Origin: Warburgia ugandensis | Lineage: Eukaryota; Streptophyta; Magnoliopsida; Canellales; Canellaceae | Length of the DNA: 64,000 bases | Direction: 5' to 3' | Assembly (NCBI GenBank): GCA_035236585.1 | Contig: CP141126.1 | Coordinates: 12,847,001-12,911,000 of the forward strand | Shown: one piece after another, positions 24,211 through 37,300 of the stretch | Layout of the letters: each line of letters begins with the position of its first letter | How positions within the stretch are numbered: position 1 is the stretch's first letter | The notes under the pieces: generated by a model | Databases searched by the model: none | What the model was told of the DNA's origin: nothing | The model's input: only the letters and a program-made list of their open reading frames with translations | Made by a program: the position numbers and the translations under genes

Positions 24211-25419
24211 AGCTTTCAAACAATTCCAATGCTTTGATGCCATATGTCACAGACTGTTGTTGTGAAGCCCATAGCCTACAAACTTTAAAAGAGGTATGTT
24301 TGATTTGTGGCATTGGCTTAAAGGAATCAAGCCCATGTTCGTGAATTCATGGAAGAAGGCCTAGTTCTGGAAGGCCCAAATGATTAGGATCTAAAATGTG
24401 GTAGATTTTATATATTTTGTAAGAAAGTTCCAAAGAATAATCTAGACCATACACATGTAGTGATCCTAACCCTCCATTAGGAAGAATGGAAAGGAGGAAA
24501 GTACCTATAAATATAGGAGCTCTCGCATTTATAAGATAATCTCTAATACCCAACAATCTAGTATTCAAGAGTTGTAGTATGTAGTGAGCAATAAAGTTGG
24601 GGTTCTTTCTAAATTTTCCTACAGTTTCTCTTCTCCTCAAAGATTTTAGTTTAGCTTACTTGGTGCAAAGTGAGAAGTCAAGCTAAGTGTGGCACGGGAG
24701 ATTGAGAAGTTAGGCCCATAATACATAACCATTATTAAAGATACGAAAGCAAAAGCTATATACTATTCATAGTTTTTTAGCTTCTGATGTAGGAGGTTTA
24801 AGAATATCTGAGGAAATCTAAAATTGAGTTTTTTTATTTTCTCACTATATTTAAGTCAAATGTCCATCGGCTAATATACCCTTGTTTATGTATAGGTCCA
24901 TTGTATTTAGCTAAATGTCAAATATGCCCTCGTGTATTTATGAGTACTATTAATAAAATTGAGAGGTATATTTAGTCTTGTAAAACTCAAGGTACAAAGA
25001 CTAAATTACTGTCAACTAAACTAAAGTTATGTATAAATTAACAGGATATTATAGACTAATTGTTCGGTCCATGATTTTGGTTGGCTCTTCTAAATTGGAA
25101 CTAGACCACAATTAATTTTGTTCCACTGGCAAAGCAACAAAAGAAGACCACCGATTCTAATTGAAGGACTAAAACCTAATTTTTTAGTCTTATTCAACCC
25201 CATTCTCTAGTACTCTAGTCCTTGTTGATACCTCTATTTGCATCCATTTTGTTGCTATCCATTTTATAATTTTGAACAACAAGAACTATTGCATAGAAGC
25301 CTAAGTAAACCATTGGTGGCAGTGTAAGCCACTTCCATCCAGGGGTATCAATGTTCCAATTCCAATCTGGTTGCACCTAAAATTGAAATCACTTTTTTCA
25401 CTAGGACCAAAACTAGACC
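24211..25419. other. Intergenic, nothing recognised
   Basis: AT-rich sequence with many stops in all frames. I see no gene or structured RNA. It separates the two copies of the diverged repeat. Confidence 0.4.
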
Positions 25420-25860
25420 AAATTGAAGTTGGGTTCCAACTCAAGGACTAAGAGACCACAATGTTTGGTTGCAATCCAATGATTGGTCCTTATTAATCCT
25501 ACAATTAATTCTATCATCTAAGCCACATGAAGATGATAGGTGTTAAGGGAGCGAAAAATTAAGATCACAAACTTTGATAAAGATCTAATGTTGGAACATC
25601 TTATATGATCGGTTGTCAACATTGGGCTATTTTTTAATTTCAAAGAGGTTTTAAATGGATGCTATAACGCACAAAGGGAATAAATGAGTATATGAGCAAC
25701 ACAGCATAAGATATGCAAAGCAGCAGCAACAAGTGGAAGCAAACACAAATACTAGTATCTCCAATTTATTTGATTATAAAGAAAAATAAATGTATAGATT
25801 TTTATTTCATACAGTGCAAAATAAGTTTCCAAATTACCTTGTTGAAGTGGTTCATTTGCA
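25420..25860 (+). repeat. Diverged repeat, copy 2 (SINE-free)
   Basis: This is the counterpart of 23575-24210. It shows the uninterrupted sequence (actttgataaagatctaat) at the place where copy 1 has its SINE. Confidence 0.7.
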
Positions 25861-25938
25861 CAAGACAATATATGGCTACAGAAATCAATCCATCTCGAAG
25901 CGTACAATTTAAGATAAGAAAATAAAAGGATAAGAGAC

Positions 25939-26028
25939 CTGAGTTTGTTTCCCATCAGGGAAAAGAGCATAGCCAAGCACCTTTAGAGCATCAATTTTCT
26001 CTACATAGTTTGTGGATAACAAAAAGTA
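25939..26028 (-). pseudogene. Isolated exon-like stretch, unknown gene
   Basis: On the minus strand a 30-codon open stretch (26028-25939) lies between a good acceptor (tgtttttagcag) and donor (cag then gtctct). Its peptide includes STNYVEKIDALKVLGYALF, which has the composition of real protein. I do not recognise the family, and I found no convincing partner exons on either side. It may be a relic of a duplicated gene or a chance open stretch. Confidence 0.3.
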
Positions 26029-26877
26029 CTGCTAAAAACAAATAACCAGTCAAAAACCAAAAGTACAAGAGATAGGGACCCAAGAAGTCCATAATGCATT
26101 TAATCGAACCAAGAGGAACTTTTGCAGGGAAGATGACTCTAACTCCTAGCCTTTTCCTGAATCCTAACCCAATGAGCTTTACACAACAATTTTGGTAGAA
26201 AGCACTTGTTCTTGTATAGAATGACTTCTGTGCATCTTAGCTTAGATGCATTGTGCTAAAATATAATTACTGAAGATAGTTGAAACCAACCAAATTGTGC
26301 AAGGATTATGACATTTCTATCTCCAAAATTCAACCAAGCCAAAGTCAATATCTACGCCAACTGGTTTACATGATAAGAGTAAGGTTCATAATTAGTCTCG
26401 ATGATGAATGCCTTTGAAAATTACAAAACTAGATATGTCCTCATATACAAACTCTTAATTCCCTATCTATTCATCTACTACAAAAGGTATCTACGAGAAA
26501 TAAGCACCACAAAAGTCTCAGAACTTTTAATGATTTGGAATTACAAGTTTTTTTTTTATTAATTAATGCAATAAAGCTAGAACTTAAAGAATTGGAGCTA
26601 GCCAAAAGCTAGCGCTAGAATGCAATTTTATCCATCTGTGAATGTACACCCAATGGATTATTTGATCCATATTGATGCAATGCGATCTCATGGGTAGGAA
26701 AACATGTTCACAGATTTCGAATCGTAAAGGTACGATTTGTTTGACTATAAGAGGTATTTTGTTTTAAAGGGCCTAAAAAACTTGAAGAACAATTCATGTA
26801 TTAAAAAGCTAAATTGTACCAAAACAAAACGATAACCACCTGTTGCAGGAGGTTCTTTTGGGCTCTGCAAACCCCTT

Positions 26878-27124
26878 TCAATCAGTGTCAACCTCTTGCT
26901 CGACCACTTCTCCGTTGTCCATCACCTGCTTCAGTGTCCCTCTCTTCATTCCATCATATGTCAGAAGTTTTTCCAGGGCCGGCCATCATGAATCCTCTTC
27001 GTCTTCATCAGAAAGACTGCTTCGCAGGAACGGATCCACCGGATTAGTCCAAGCTTTACGAAAGCTCCGTGCCGTCCATGATCTCCGGCTGCTAACCGTT
27101 CTTGCCAGGCAGCGATTCCCATGA
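26878..27124 (-). pseudogene. PDR-type ABCG transporter N-terminus, pseudogene fragment
   Basis: One minus-strand frame reads SSRRSWTARSFRKAWTNP, VDPFLRSSLSDEDEEDS, a TGA stop, then WPALEKLLTYDGMKRGTL and KQVMDNGEVVEQEVDT, ending at a TGA (26878-26880). Full-size PDR (ABCG) transporters have the same N-terminal arrangement, with acidic residues leading into an (A/L)KWAALEKLPTYDR-like motif and then an EVDV segment. The internal TGA stands where the family has a residue before W, and CGA to TGA would explain it. No ATP-binding or membrane domain follows in the window, so this is a fragment. The match is from memory. Confidence 0.65.
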
Positions 27125-27639
27125 ATATGGCTAAGAGAAAGAAGCTGACTCTTTGCAGGAAAACAAGAAGCTGACGGAAGTGCTCTAAAAATGATGATCT
27201 CGACGCCTTTAGAACAGAAACCTTGGACTTCAAAGGTGGTCGAGTTTTATAGTTGTAGCTGCTAGGCAGTAACTTGCCAAAATTTGCTGGAAGATGGAAT
27301 TCAAGCCTTGGCCGGAGATTCGAAATGTTTGCACTTACTTATAAACACGGTGGCCTCTGGAAATAATGGAACGTCAAATTCTCCGAGAGAAATCACCAAG
27401 TTTCTAGCTAAAACCGTGAGGCCGGATAAAAAAAAAAAATCATCTGGCAGCTGAACGAACACTGCAAAAGATCGCCGGAGAATTTCTAAAAACATTCATC
27501 AGCGAGAGTAATCTGTCTCTACATGATGTACACTTTCCCTGAAATAAATTGCTACCTTGAAGAGAAACTCTAACATTGCAGCGTCTCCGGAGAAGTCACT
27601 TCTCCGACCACCGTGTAGACGAAAAATGAAGAAGAAAGA

Positions 27640-30600
27640 CGGTAGATTGGAAAACTGACTACGTTGGCTTATGTAGTCACAGAAGACATTTTTTCTTCAT
27701 CTTTTTTGTCTCTCTTTTCGTTCATTCGACAGAATCATATAGGCTAAGCGGGATGGAGAAATTTTCAGGGCTTTTGATGGCGAGAGAAAGAGGAAGAGGA
27801 TGGTGGTGGCGAGACAAATTAAAGCCTTCGGGAATTTTCGTTTTCTTAATAATTTGCTTTTTCAAGGACGAATAAAGAAAGCGGGTGATGAATGGGCTGA
27901 TAAAGGGTAAGCGTGCGCTGCATGGATGATGTCGCCGTGGGATGTGGTGACAATCTGGATTTTTAGCCCCTTGTGGTAAAGTCTTGTAAGCCTGGAGCAT
28001 GATTGGCTCGATCTTGTTGTTACCGTACTGAATTATGTTTCGCCACGAGTGGATGGTCTACAAGGCAGTCCTTGGCATTTCATATGTATATAAGTTTTAG
28101 TCTCATTTCATGCTGTTTTATTTGGGTCATCACATACGTAGAGCAATGTTAGCATTCTCAAGTTTATTCAATTCATGAGTTCATCGAAGCGAAATGTATT
28201 ACAACTATGTTTTTACGTGCTTTCATAATTTTTGTAATAAATAACAATATACATGTAAATAATCATATGCATAAATTCCTTCTTATCAAAACATGCCAGT
28301 TTAATCTTACCAAGACAGCAAATCTTAATCCACCTACCTTTGATAGAGTGCTTCAGATTCAGAGATGTGAATAACTATTTGATTCACAAACAAACTTACC
28401 ATCAACCACACATCTGTCATAATATAAAACTACATTTAGATCTATAATATAGGTTTCTCTTTAATTTTGTAAGGTCTAGAATTTACCCTAGGTTAGTCTC
28501 TGACACTGTTCGGTACAAGGTAATGTGATCACGCTCATCCATTGCACTGGTCATGTTTTATTAACTATTGATTGTTAATTGAATGATCAATGCTTATTGG
28601 ATTATCAAATTCACTATGTTGCTCATTGATTGGCTATCCACATTTTCTCTTAAGCACCTAGAGTTTATAACCCATGAGATTGTAAGTTACCTTTGAGGAT
28701 TAGTGGCCATAAACTCAATCCATGACCAAATCCAATCTTGGACCGTCGAATATAGCGTCCATGCACTCTTGATAGTCATAAGTGTTTAAATTTTGGATTT
28801 TCGGTCGATCCAACTGTTGGATCGAGTTTTATAGCATGTAATGGTGATTAACATATCCATTACATATGTATCTAATAGAAATCCAACAATCCACAGCCGT
28901 CAAGATCTCTATGAGAGGAATTAACCTTTAGGTCTAAGGTTATAGTTCTAGTTTGGTTGATCATACAATTTAAGGCACTAGATCTAACCTACAAGATCTT
29001 AATTATGTTTAATTATCCATGAAATTTCTAGAGATTTTACAAGTCACAATGCGTATTATGTTCAATTTGAAACCTGAGATAAATGGAGAAGATCTGTAGT
29101 GATCTTACTTGAAATCATGTTGATCCTCGTCAAATGGTTCGTTAGGAGCATCGGATTGTTGTTGGATGGCCACAGACCTGTACAATCTTGGCCATACAAA
29201 GGATTGGCTCCAATCATCAATTTTCTTTGTGGGTGGTTCATAACGGTAGGGCTAGAGGGAAAGGAGAGGAGGAAGGAGGGGAGGAAAAGCGTAGACGCTG
29301 GCAGGCTTTGGGTGCCTGCATCACTCGCACCTATCTGACCAAGAAAACTCATGTCGTCGGTCGTTGTAAGAAACCAGTGACGCCATGTGTTAGGTGGCTA
29401 GTGAAGGGGGAGGATGGAGAAAACGGTGGTGATTGACAACTTTGGTTCAGTCACCACCTCAAACCTCATATGAGAGGGAAACATAGAAGAATGGGGGAAA
29501 AAGGAATAGTCGATGTGAGCAGGGTTTCTACGTGGCTGAACTAGAGGAATAGAAGAGGAGGAGATCCAGCCATTGATTGATGGTGGAGCTCGGTTGTTGG
29601 CCGGAGGAGAAGGAAGAAGTGAGGGAGTAAGAGAAAGGAGAGAGATCTGATGGGTTTTGGTTTAGAAGAGGGGGTGTCAATATCAAAATGGCCTTTAGGC
29701 ATTTTCATTTATTTATTTTATTTTTACTAAAGTATCCTCTGTGTTCAAAACATCTTAACTTCTTCGTTTGAATTTTATTTCTCACAAAATTAGTGTCATT
29801 AAATTTTTTTCAATACTTGCACTCCAAATATTAAGGTTTTGAAGGTCAACTAGGTGCCTTTAAAAAGGTCAATTTGCACGTAACTCAAATAACGAAACTC
29901 ATCTCTTAACTAGGAAAAATATTTTTATAATCCTATAGATAGTTCATCTATTTATCCTTTACTTAGCGTCAATCCTTAGATGATGCATTATACCTAACCT
30001 TCATTTGGCTCATTTTTGTCACACTCTCATTCAACTTCGGATAAATTTCATTAATGATAACAAATGAGGGGTATAAGAAAATTAAAAAAACTATCCTTTT
30101 TTGTAATTGTAATTATTTATTCATTATAAATGAATATTTACATATATCACGAGAACATAAGAGCTTCTTGGGAACAAATGTATTAGTGCAAGCACATGCA
30201 CAATTAGTTGATAAAACCATGAATATACTCCCCAATAGAATAGTGCTTTCACGTTCAATCATAGAGTCCACAGGCACATTGGATGACTAAGTTGTAAACC
30301 ATGTCACCTAAGCATTAATGCTGTTAACAATGACAAAGGTGATGGCTAGAGAAAAAATAAGTGGCAAAGTTTAAGATGAAACGAAATTAACCTTATGGTA
30401 TAAACGAAATTTTCATAAAGGTTAGGGTTTATTTGGTTAAAAAGCCCTAAATAATACCCATAAACTTGCACACCATTAATGTCTGAACTACATGGTTCTA
30501 TGGTCTTTGGGTTAAGTGGGCATTGTAGGCAACTTTGGGGGTTTTGTGGGTGCTAGGGCAGCAAAAGATGACAACAATTGGACAACACGAGTAGAACTCA

Positions 30601-30870
30601 ATATAAATTTAGCCGGTTAAGATTGAGTATTATCGTGTTTGTATCATTTTTAAGTTGACCAAAAATGACAAGTGAACAATCATGTTGTGCTTGGTCAATT
30701 CGTATAACTAAAAAATGATATAATTGCAACTCGCATAAATAAATAGGTCGTATTGATGCGTATGATCCACCTGTTAATCTAATTATATTATAATATATTA
30801 TAAAATTTTACTTTATTACAGTCGTGCCGACTCACTTAGTAATCGGGACGATGTTCAAGTCACAAATTCT
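27640..30870. other. Long intergenic stretch, no gene recognised
   Basis: The sequence is AT-rich except for a purine-rich patch at 29240-29660 (ggagaggagg-like runs). Open frames are short and low-complexity. Around 30575-30790 some phrases (aacacgagtagaactcaat, cgtgttt) resemble the repeat starting near 63893, suggesting an old copy of the same dispersed family. I see no RNA gene. Confidence 0.4.
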
Positions 30871-30894
30871 TGATCTGATTATTAATTGTATTTA

Positions 30895-30988
30895 GAAGGG
30901 AAGTTTTAGTGCAATGGTAAAAGTTATCTTTACGTGACTTTGAGGTCGAAGGCGTATTGGCGGGAGCTTCGTGGACGGGGGCTTCCCG
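30895..30988 (+). mobile_element. Au-type SINE with internal deletion
   Basis: The head runs gggaagttttagtgcaatgg through gaggtcgaaggcgt and then jumps to ggcgggagcttcgtgg and a worn tail. The middle third is missing. It is flanked by ttattaattgtattta (30879-30894) and a diverged ttattaatcgcattcg starting at 30989. Confidence 0.82.
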
Positions 30989-31005
30989 TTATTAATCGCA
31001 TTCGT

Positions 31006-31186
31006 AGGGGCAGCCCCGGTGCACGAAGCTCCCGCCTATGCGGGGTCCGGGGAAGGGGCGGGCCATAATGGCCTAAAGTAGGCAGCCTTACCTTGCATTT
31101 TTGCAAGAGGCTGATTCCACGCCTTGAACCCGTGACCTCAAGGTCACATGACGACAACTTTTACCGTTGCGCCAAGGCTCCCTTCT
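31006..31186 (-). mobile_element. Full-length Au-type SINE upstream of FBL11
   Basis: On the minus strand it reads gggagccttggcgcaacggt (A box), a clean B box in caaggtcacgggttc... and a tail ggggctgcccct. It is flanked by a perfect 16-bp target duplication, tattaatcgcattcgt at 30990-31005 and 31186-31201 (one flank base shared with the element edge). It ends about 160 bp upstream of the FBL11 start codon, so it lies in the promoter or 5' UTR. Confidence 0.95.
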
Positions 31187-31360
31187 ATTAATCGCATTCG
31201 TGTATAGTGTTAATCTCCATCTTGCCCATTGTCAAGCGACATCTACCCGGCTGCGTAATATACTTCGACGGGGGTCGTAGCTTTGTTTGACGACGAAGAG
31301 CTTTGTCACTGAACCTGGGGTTTGTCCATTTCTACCAGAGAGGGAAAAGATTTGGCCGCC

Positions 31361-34300
31361 ATGGATCCCATGGAACATGAAGAATTCGTCGTTCTTGAAT
31401 TCAGCGACTGTTGTTCCGTTCGAGGAGAAATTCTGCAGAAAGAGATCTCCATTTCAAGTTTGGAAATTGACGACTGGAATCTTCCTCTGATTTTCGCCTC
31501 TGAGAACGTTAAGATTCATGCGAATAGAAACAGGCAAGATAATTTTTCCATTTTCCAGCTCTTTCGTCGTCTATATTCAAATTGTCTGATAGTCTTATGC
31601 ATTTCTTTTCGTTTTCTGTTTTGCAGGCTCATCCAGGAATCCTCATATTTTCGCAGTCTCTTTGCTGGAAGCTTTAGGTAGAAGTTGAAGGCTTATTAAC
31701 TTGCATTTAAATTGCGACGTTAATTCTTGTTAATTTTGGGAGTTTGGCTGAACTCTGTCCAATTTGATCCGTTAGCTGTTAGGTGATCCTTTGTGTATAC
31801 AATAGACGTTTCAGCTCATTTTACTGTTTGTATAGGTTAGATGATTTAATAGATTACTATGTTGGCTACAAATGGATGTTTTATTGATAAGCTGGTCTAC
31901 TGCTCCTAGTATGAGGTCTACTTTTCTGCTTTCTGCTTCTTTTTCTTCCTTCTATTGTCAAAGATAATTTAGATTTTATTAAGAGGAGAACCGAAGCTCT
32001 ATATTAGCAGTGATTACCCTATCTTCTAGTGGTTGCTTTTGGAAGCCTGCTCGTTATATCAGTTGCACTCTTAGAGATGCTGGAGAAAGAACATTACCTA
32101 CTCTGTAGCTGGAATCATTGATAAAGTGTGCAAGAATCCACGGTTCTACACTTCCCTTCTGTGGAGGAAATGATTTTGCACGGTCACATCCAGTAACCAG
32201 TTTTACTGTCAATAATGTTGTTAGAAATCTGCAACTATAGAAGCTGTGCACGTGTTTCTTCCTCATTTGAGGAAATAGATCCTTTGAACCTGAAGATCAT
32301 CTGATTTCACCCTTGACTAGAGATGGCAATGGGCCGACGAGGCCGGTTTTTGGCCAACCTGTACCGAATCTGTTAGGGGCATATTCAGACCCTGACCCAC
32401 GTGCAACCTGTGGTGGGCTAGTGTTTATAAAAGCCATTATGGGTTAAGATGATTTAATGTTTATAAAACCCATTGCAAGTGAAGGCGAACTCTTTAGAAT
32501 CCGTTTCAATCTGCCCCAACCTGTTAGATGGTGGCATAGTGGGGTTGGACGAACTCTTATAAGATTCTCTCTACAAAATATCAGTGTTTTATTTTCTCAT
32601 GCTCAAGAGAGGGAGAAGGTGTGACGATGAGTGTAAAAATTAGAACGGGCATTCTTGGGAAGGAAAAGATCTGAAGGGGGAAACTCAAAGTCATAATACG
32701 AAAGTTCAACTTCTCTTCGAAAAGACATGAGCACTATCATCATCATCATTGTCATCATCATCATTATCCTCATCGTTAAGACCTTATCCCGATTAGGGGA
32801 TGGCCACACGAATCTTGTTCCTTCATTCCCCTCTATTAAGTGTCATGGCTTCATTTAGTCACAAAGGTTTTAAATCTTTTCTCACCACTTCTATCCACGT
32901 TTTTTTGGGCCTTCCCCTTGCCCTTTTAGAAACTTTGACTTGGATCACCTCACTCCTTCTAACTGGTACCATTTTCAGTCTCCATTGGTCATGTAGTTAT
33001 GAGCACTACATTAAAAAAAACTTCAAGTCAGGTTTAGGTCGGATCATTGGATAACTTTGACATCTATCTGAGCCCTCAACAGGTTATCTTCTATTGACCC
33101 TAACCCTAAAACCAATGAATCAAACGCAACAAATAGGGTCATGGATGGGGCACTGCCCACATCAACCAGCTGTGTTCCCATCCCTATGTTTGAAATTGCT
33201 AAGAGTGATCCTTGCACCATCTGAAAAGGTGTGCCCATGTTCAAATGTCAATGTTGTGTCAAGAAATTTGGTTGAGAAGACCACCAAGCTATAGTCTTCA
33301 TTCTTGTTCTAGATATCTCTTTCTTGATCAAAGTACAATCTGGTGTAAATTTATTGACAGAAGGTGGTCATCTGATTTTGATGTATCTTTAAATATCCTC
33401 TTTCTCACTCTGCTTGCATTCATATTGCTCACATCAGTGCAAGTGGATCAGATACATGCAGTTTATGGTGGCCTGCTTGGTAAATCTTCCATTCTTCAAT
33501 TGTGAAAATCTAGGAAACAGGAAGCACTAAAAGCACTCTGATAATACAGCTGGTTCATTTCAATGTGGCCCTAGCCATTATGTATAACAAATTGTCCTGT
33601 AACATATATTCAGTTTGTTCTTGTCGTATATTTCCGATTCTAATTTCAAGCACATCTATCCAATAGAAATTAGTTTTGTTAGTAATTTCGTCTTGTAACT
33701 TCTTACATAAGAACTAGTTAAGTCATTTATCAAAATTTATGTATCTTGTGTTATTATCTTTATCTTTAGCTCATGGCATGAGATGCCCATATATTGGTAT
33801 CAGTTCCCAAATTTTGGAGAACATCGACTCATAGGTCATAGCTCCTTCTGTGCTTGTATCTCAATCTGTATTCATATCTGGGTATTATATGATAGGTCTA
33901 GTGTTAGCGGTGTATTTCTTATTGATCACACTTGTTATTGACAAATAGCCATTGTCCCAAGGCATGATTACTCAAAGTTAATAGCCAGTTCAGGATGTTA
34001 CTTTGCTCGCCCTAAATTTGAATATTACAAGACAGAACTGATTGTGATATGGATATTGAATGGCGTCATCAACTTTTACATTTTCAGCGAATAAGTCTTT
34101 TGCTGTTCAAGGGATATTAAGAAGAATGAGAAATATTCCCTTGAAGAATGGGAGATTCACAGAAATGCTAGTGCTACTAATGTCCATCGCCAAAACCATT
34201 TCTGGAACTTCAATGGAAAACTTACTGTTATCGTCTATTCCATTTAGAATTGTAAAACTCTTTAGATGCAAAATCTTTGAACCGTATAGGTTGCCAAATA

Positions 34301-37300
34301 ATCTAGTTCTCATTTCCATTGTTGGTTCTTGCAGTGAATCGAGTTGTAAATGTGTTTCAATCCAGTGGCATGTGAAAACAATTATCAGTATTCTGCAGTT
34401 CCTTTTCGATTATCCTTTGAAGCTTACATCTAATAACTTTCTTCCTATTTTGGAGGTAAGAATCACCTCTCTGTATGCTTTATCTATTTTCCATTCTGGT
34501 AGGTACTGACTTGAAACCTTCAAAAAGGATGGTTCTTTGTGTTCTGCAGGAACCTTTTCTAACATGTAATTCTCCCCAAAGTTGTCACTCTGAATATGTT
34601 CTTCATGAATTTTCCATCTGCAATAAAATGTACTTTTCATTCTGGACGTATTACTGTAGCATGTTGTGTAAGAGTCTCCAACTTGCCATTGTGGATGACA
34701 TTCTTTTAACTTATGTTATTGCTCTTTTACCTTGGTATCAAAACCATGAAATTCTGGCAATCTTTAGTATAGCCATGATCGCACCACTAGTACCATCTCT
34801 TTGACTCTTATACCCATACCAATACTGTAATCACTGATGTAAGTGATACACTTTGGAATGCATTATGTCTTCTATACAACTCCAAAAATTTTGGAGTTCA
34901 TTCTGATGCAAATACATAAAAGTTTATGTTTTGATGATTCTTATGCAACATTACCAGGGGGCACTTTTTTTTGGAGTGGAGAAACTTTTGTTGGAGTGCG
35001 AGAGCTGGTTCCATAAGGTTACTTGCACTAGGGAGCTTTCTTCACCCCAACTGCCGTTGGATGCTTTGACTGAAATCTGGAACTTTGGATTAGATCATGG
35101 TGAGTATATTTTTAGTTCCCGATATGGTATCTTTGTTGAGACTTCCATCCTGATGCTGAAGTTCTGATATGGTGGCAGCAATTGGTTTCATTCCTGAACT
35201 TTGCAAGGGCTATCTTGCACGAAATTTTGTAGGTACATAACTTCTTTTTCTATGTTGTTTAGGCCCACAAAGTTGCTTGCATGCTTCAGATATTGACATG
35301 TTGTTTCAAAAGTGAGCATTAACTGTCATATGTTCTATGCTTGGAGAAAGTAATCTAAAAGAAAGAGTAAATGTTGTCAGAAAGATAATTAGTTAATTAC
35401 AGAACTATTGTTGTATACATCAATGGTGATTTAATTTATGAACATAGCTAGCAGTAGGCATATTGGCACATGAAAAAATGAAGTTTGACTATAACATTAA
35501 GACAATATTTGACTTCTTAACAGTTTGGATATTCATGCCTGTTCTGTTTCATTTGAGGAAGCTGACCATAGCTTAAATTCGCACAGTATATGCTCAATGA
35601 AGCAGAAGATGCATATGAATATGCCTCAATGACATCTGGAACTTGAAGTAAAGCCCTTCCTCATTACATCTTATTTTTTGTCATAAAGTGGTATTATCAC
35701 TTCCATTATTTGTTAGATGTATTATCTATCTTAAACAAATCTTTTAGTGATTTTGCTGACTTAAGCATGTCAAGCATTGGTTTTTGAGCATGTAAGTGAT
35801 GTAACTTTTAGGATCTCTTAGTTTCCCTCTGTAGCCTCTACTTATGTAGAGTTTAGAAGTTTCTCATATCCATGCTGCTATATGCTAGTTTGGCTTATGC
35901 TACTACTCTATGTCAAGGTGGAGATACTGCAGTAATTTACAATTTTATTTGCATTTGTCAATTGAGTTAGCTTTATTGTGCTTACCCTTTTTCTTTCCTT
36001 TTAATCCTGTCTTATAGAATATCCTGTCTGGTTCCCATCTTGTGCTGTGAGATATATCTAATGGTCATAAAATAGTTTTATCTGCAACCTTTATCTTTCC
36101 CATTTTTATTATGAAGTCTAATAGATGATCATGTACCCTTCTGCAGACATGGGCCGTCTCCTCTAGCTCTTTTGTAGACGTTCCATCTAATTTATTATGT
36201 TCTTGCTTAGATCATCCTCAACTGACTATTGAGAGGTTCGTTATTCACTCCAGTGGTCTGTTCTAGTTATTTGATTGTGCAGAAGTTTAGAAATCTTATT
36301 CTTTGTAGTAATACTCCATAGTGAAAGGCAACTGTGTGAGGCACTTCTACTTTGGCTTGCATCTAAGGCAGAACATCCACACTGTTTTTCTAGCAACTGT
36401 GAAGATGACCACAATGGCATTCTAAAAAGGGTATAACTCAGAAATTGTGTTATTTGAAGTATTTTAGCACCATTAATCTTACTAACTTGGGCAAAATTTA
36501 TTACTGTTAATACTCATCCTTGACTGATTGTTTATTTTTCTTTATGTCACTTATATGATTGGAACCCTCATTTTTGTTTTCATTTGCCTTCTCTTGCTGA
36601 GTAGGGGAATGCTTGCAGCATTATTTGCACTCTCTCTCCTTTGTTTTATTTTGTTATTGGTTAATGGTAGCGTTTTTTGAACAGGTCCGGATCTGCCTTT
36701 TGCCTTTGGGTTTTGCTGCAGGTATTTTCTTTTTCAACATGCAGTGAACAGATAAACATTTTATTTAATTGTGCTCTTTAGACTTCATTAGCAACCTTTG
36801 CCACACGATACACTTTGCAGGGAGAAGACGGAATTGTTACTTTTCGGGTCTTGCAGATGAGACCATCTGCTCAATCTTTGGTCTGATAAAAGCCCCACTC
36901 TTCAGTGCACCTTACATCTCCATAGATGATGGATTTGATCGTTTTAAGATTCGCTTAACCAAATACACTGAGGTATTGGTCTTACGCATATTTTCCCCGT
37001 ACACGCTAAATGTGCTTGTGATTTAATGAATTTCTGATTTAAATTTTAGCTTCATACTATTTTCTTTCTAACGTCTTATTTTCCTTTTTCTTTTTGCTGC
37101 TTGTATAAGATGGTGAAGCTTAGAATACATATACATTCTTGCTTCCATCATCCACATGTTAGTTTACCGGAAACTTCATGCATCAAGGTTACTAATAAAG
37201 TTCTGAAGCTTTAATGTTCTTACAGCATCCACACAACTGAATTTGGTGATAACTGATTGCTTCAATGTTTTCCTCAAAATTACATAATGGTAATGGGTCA

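Noticed and set aside
25838-25893. Second exon to pair with 25939-26028
   Set aside because: A donor-like site exists at 25837, but the phase that would follow the first exon meets a stop at once and no better acceptor was found.
29062-29436. Overlapping open frames on both strands with basic, Glu-rich peptides
   Set aside because: Purine-rich sequence gives long open frames in several phases. No motif or splice context supports a gene.
30930-31157. 75-codon minus-strand frame
   Set aside because: It is translated from the two SINEs and has no protein meaning.
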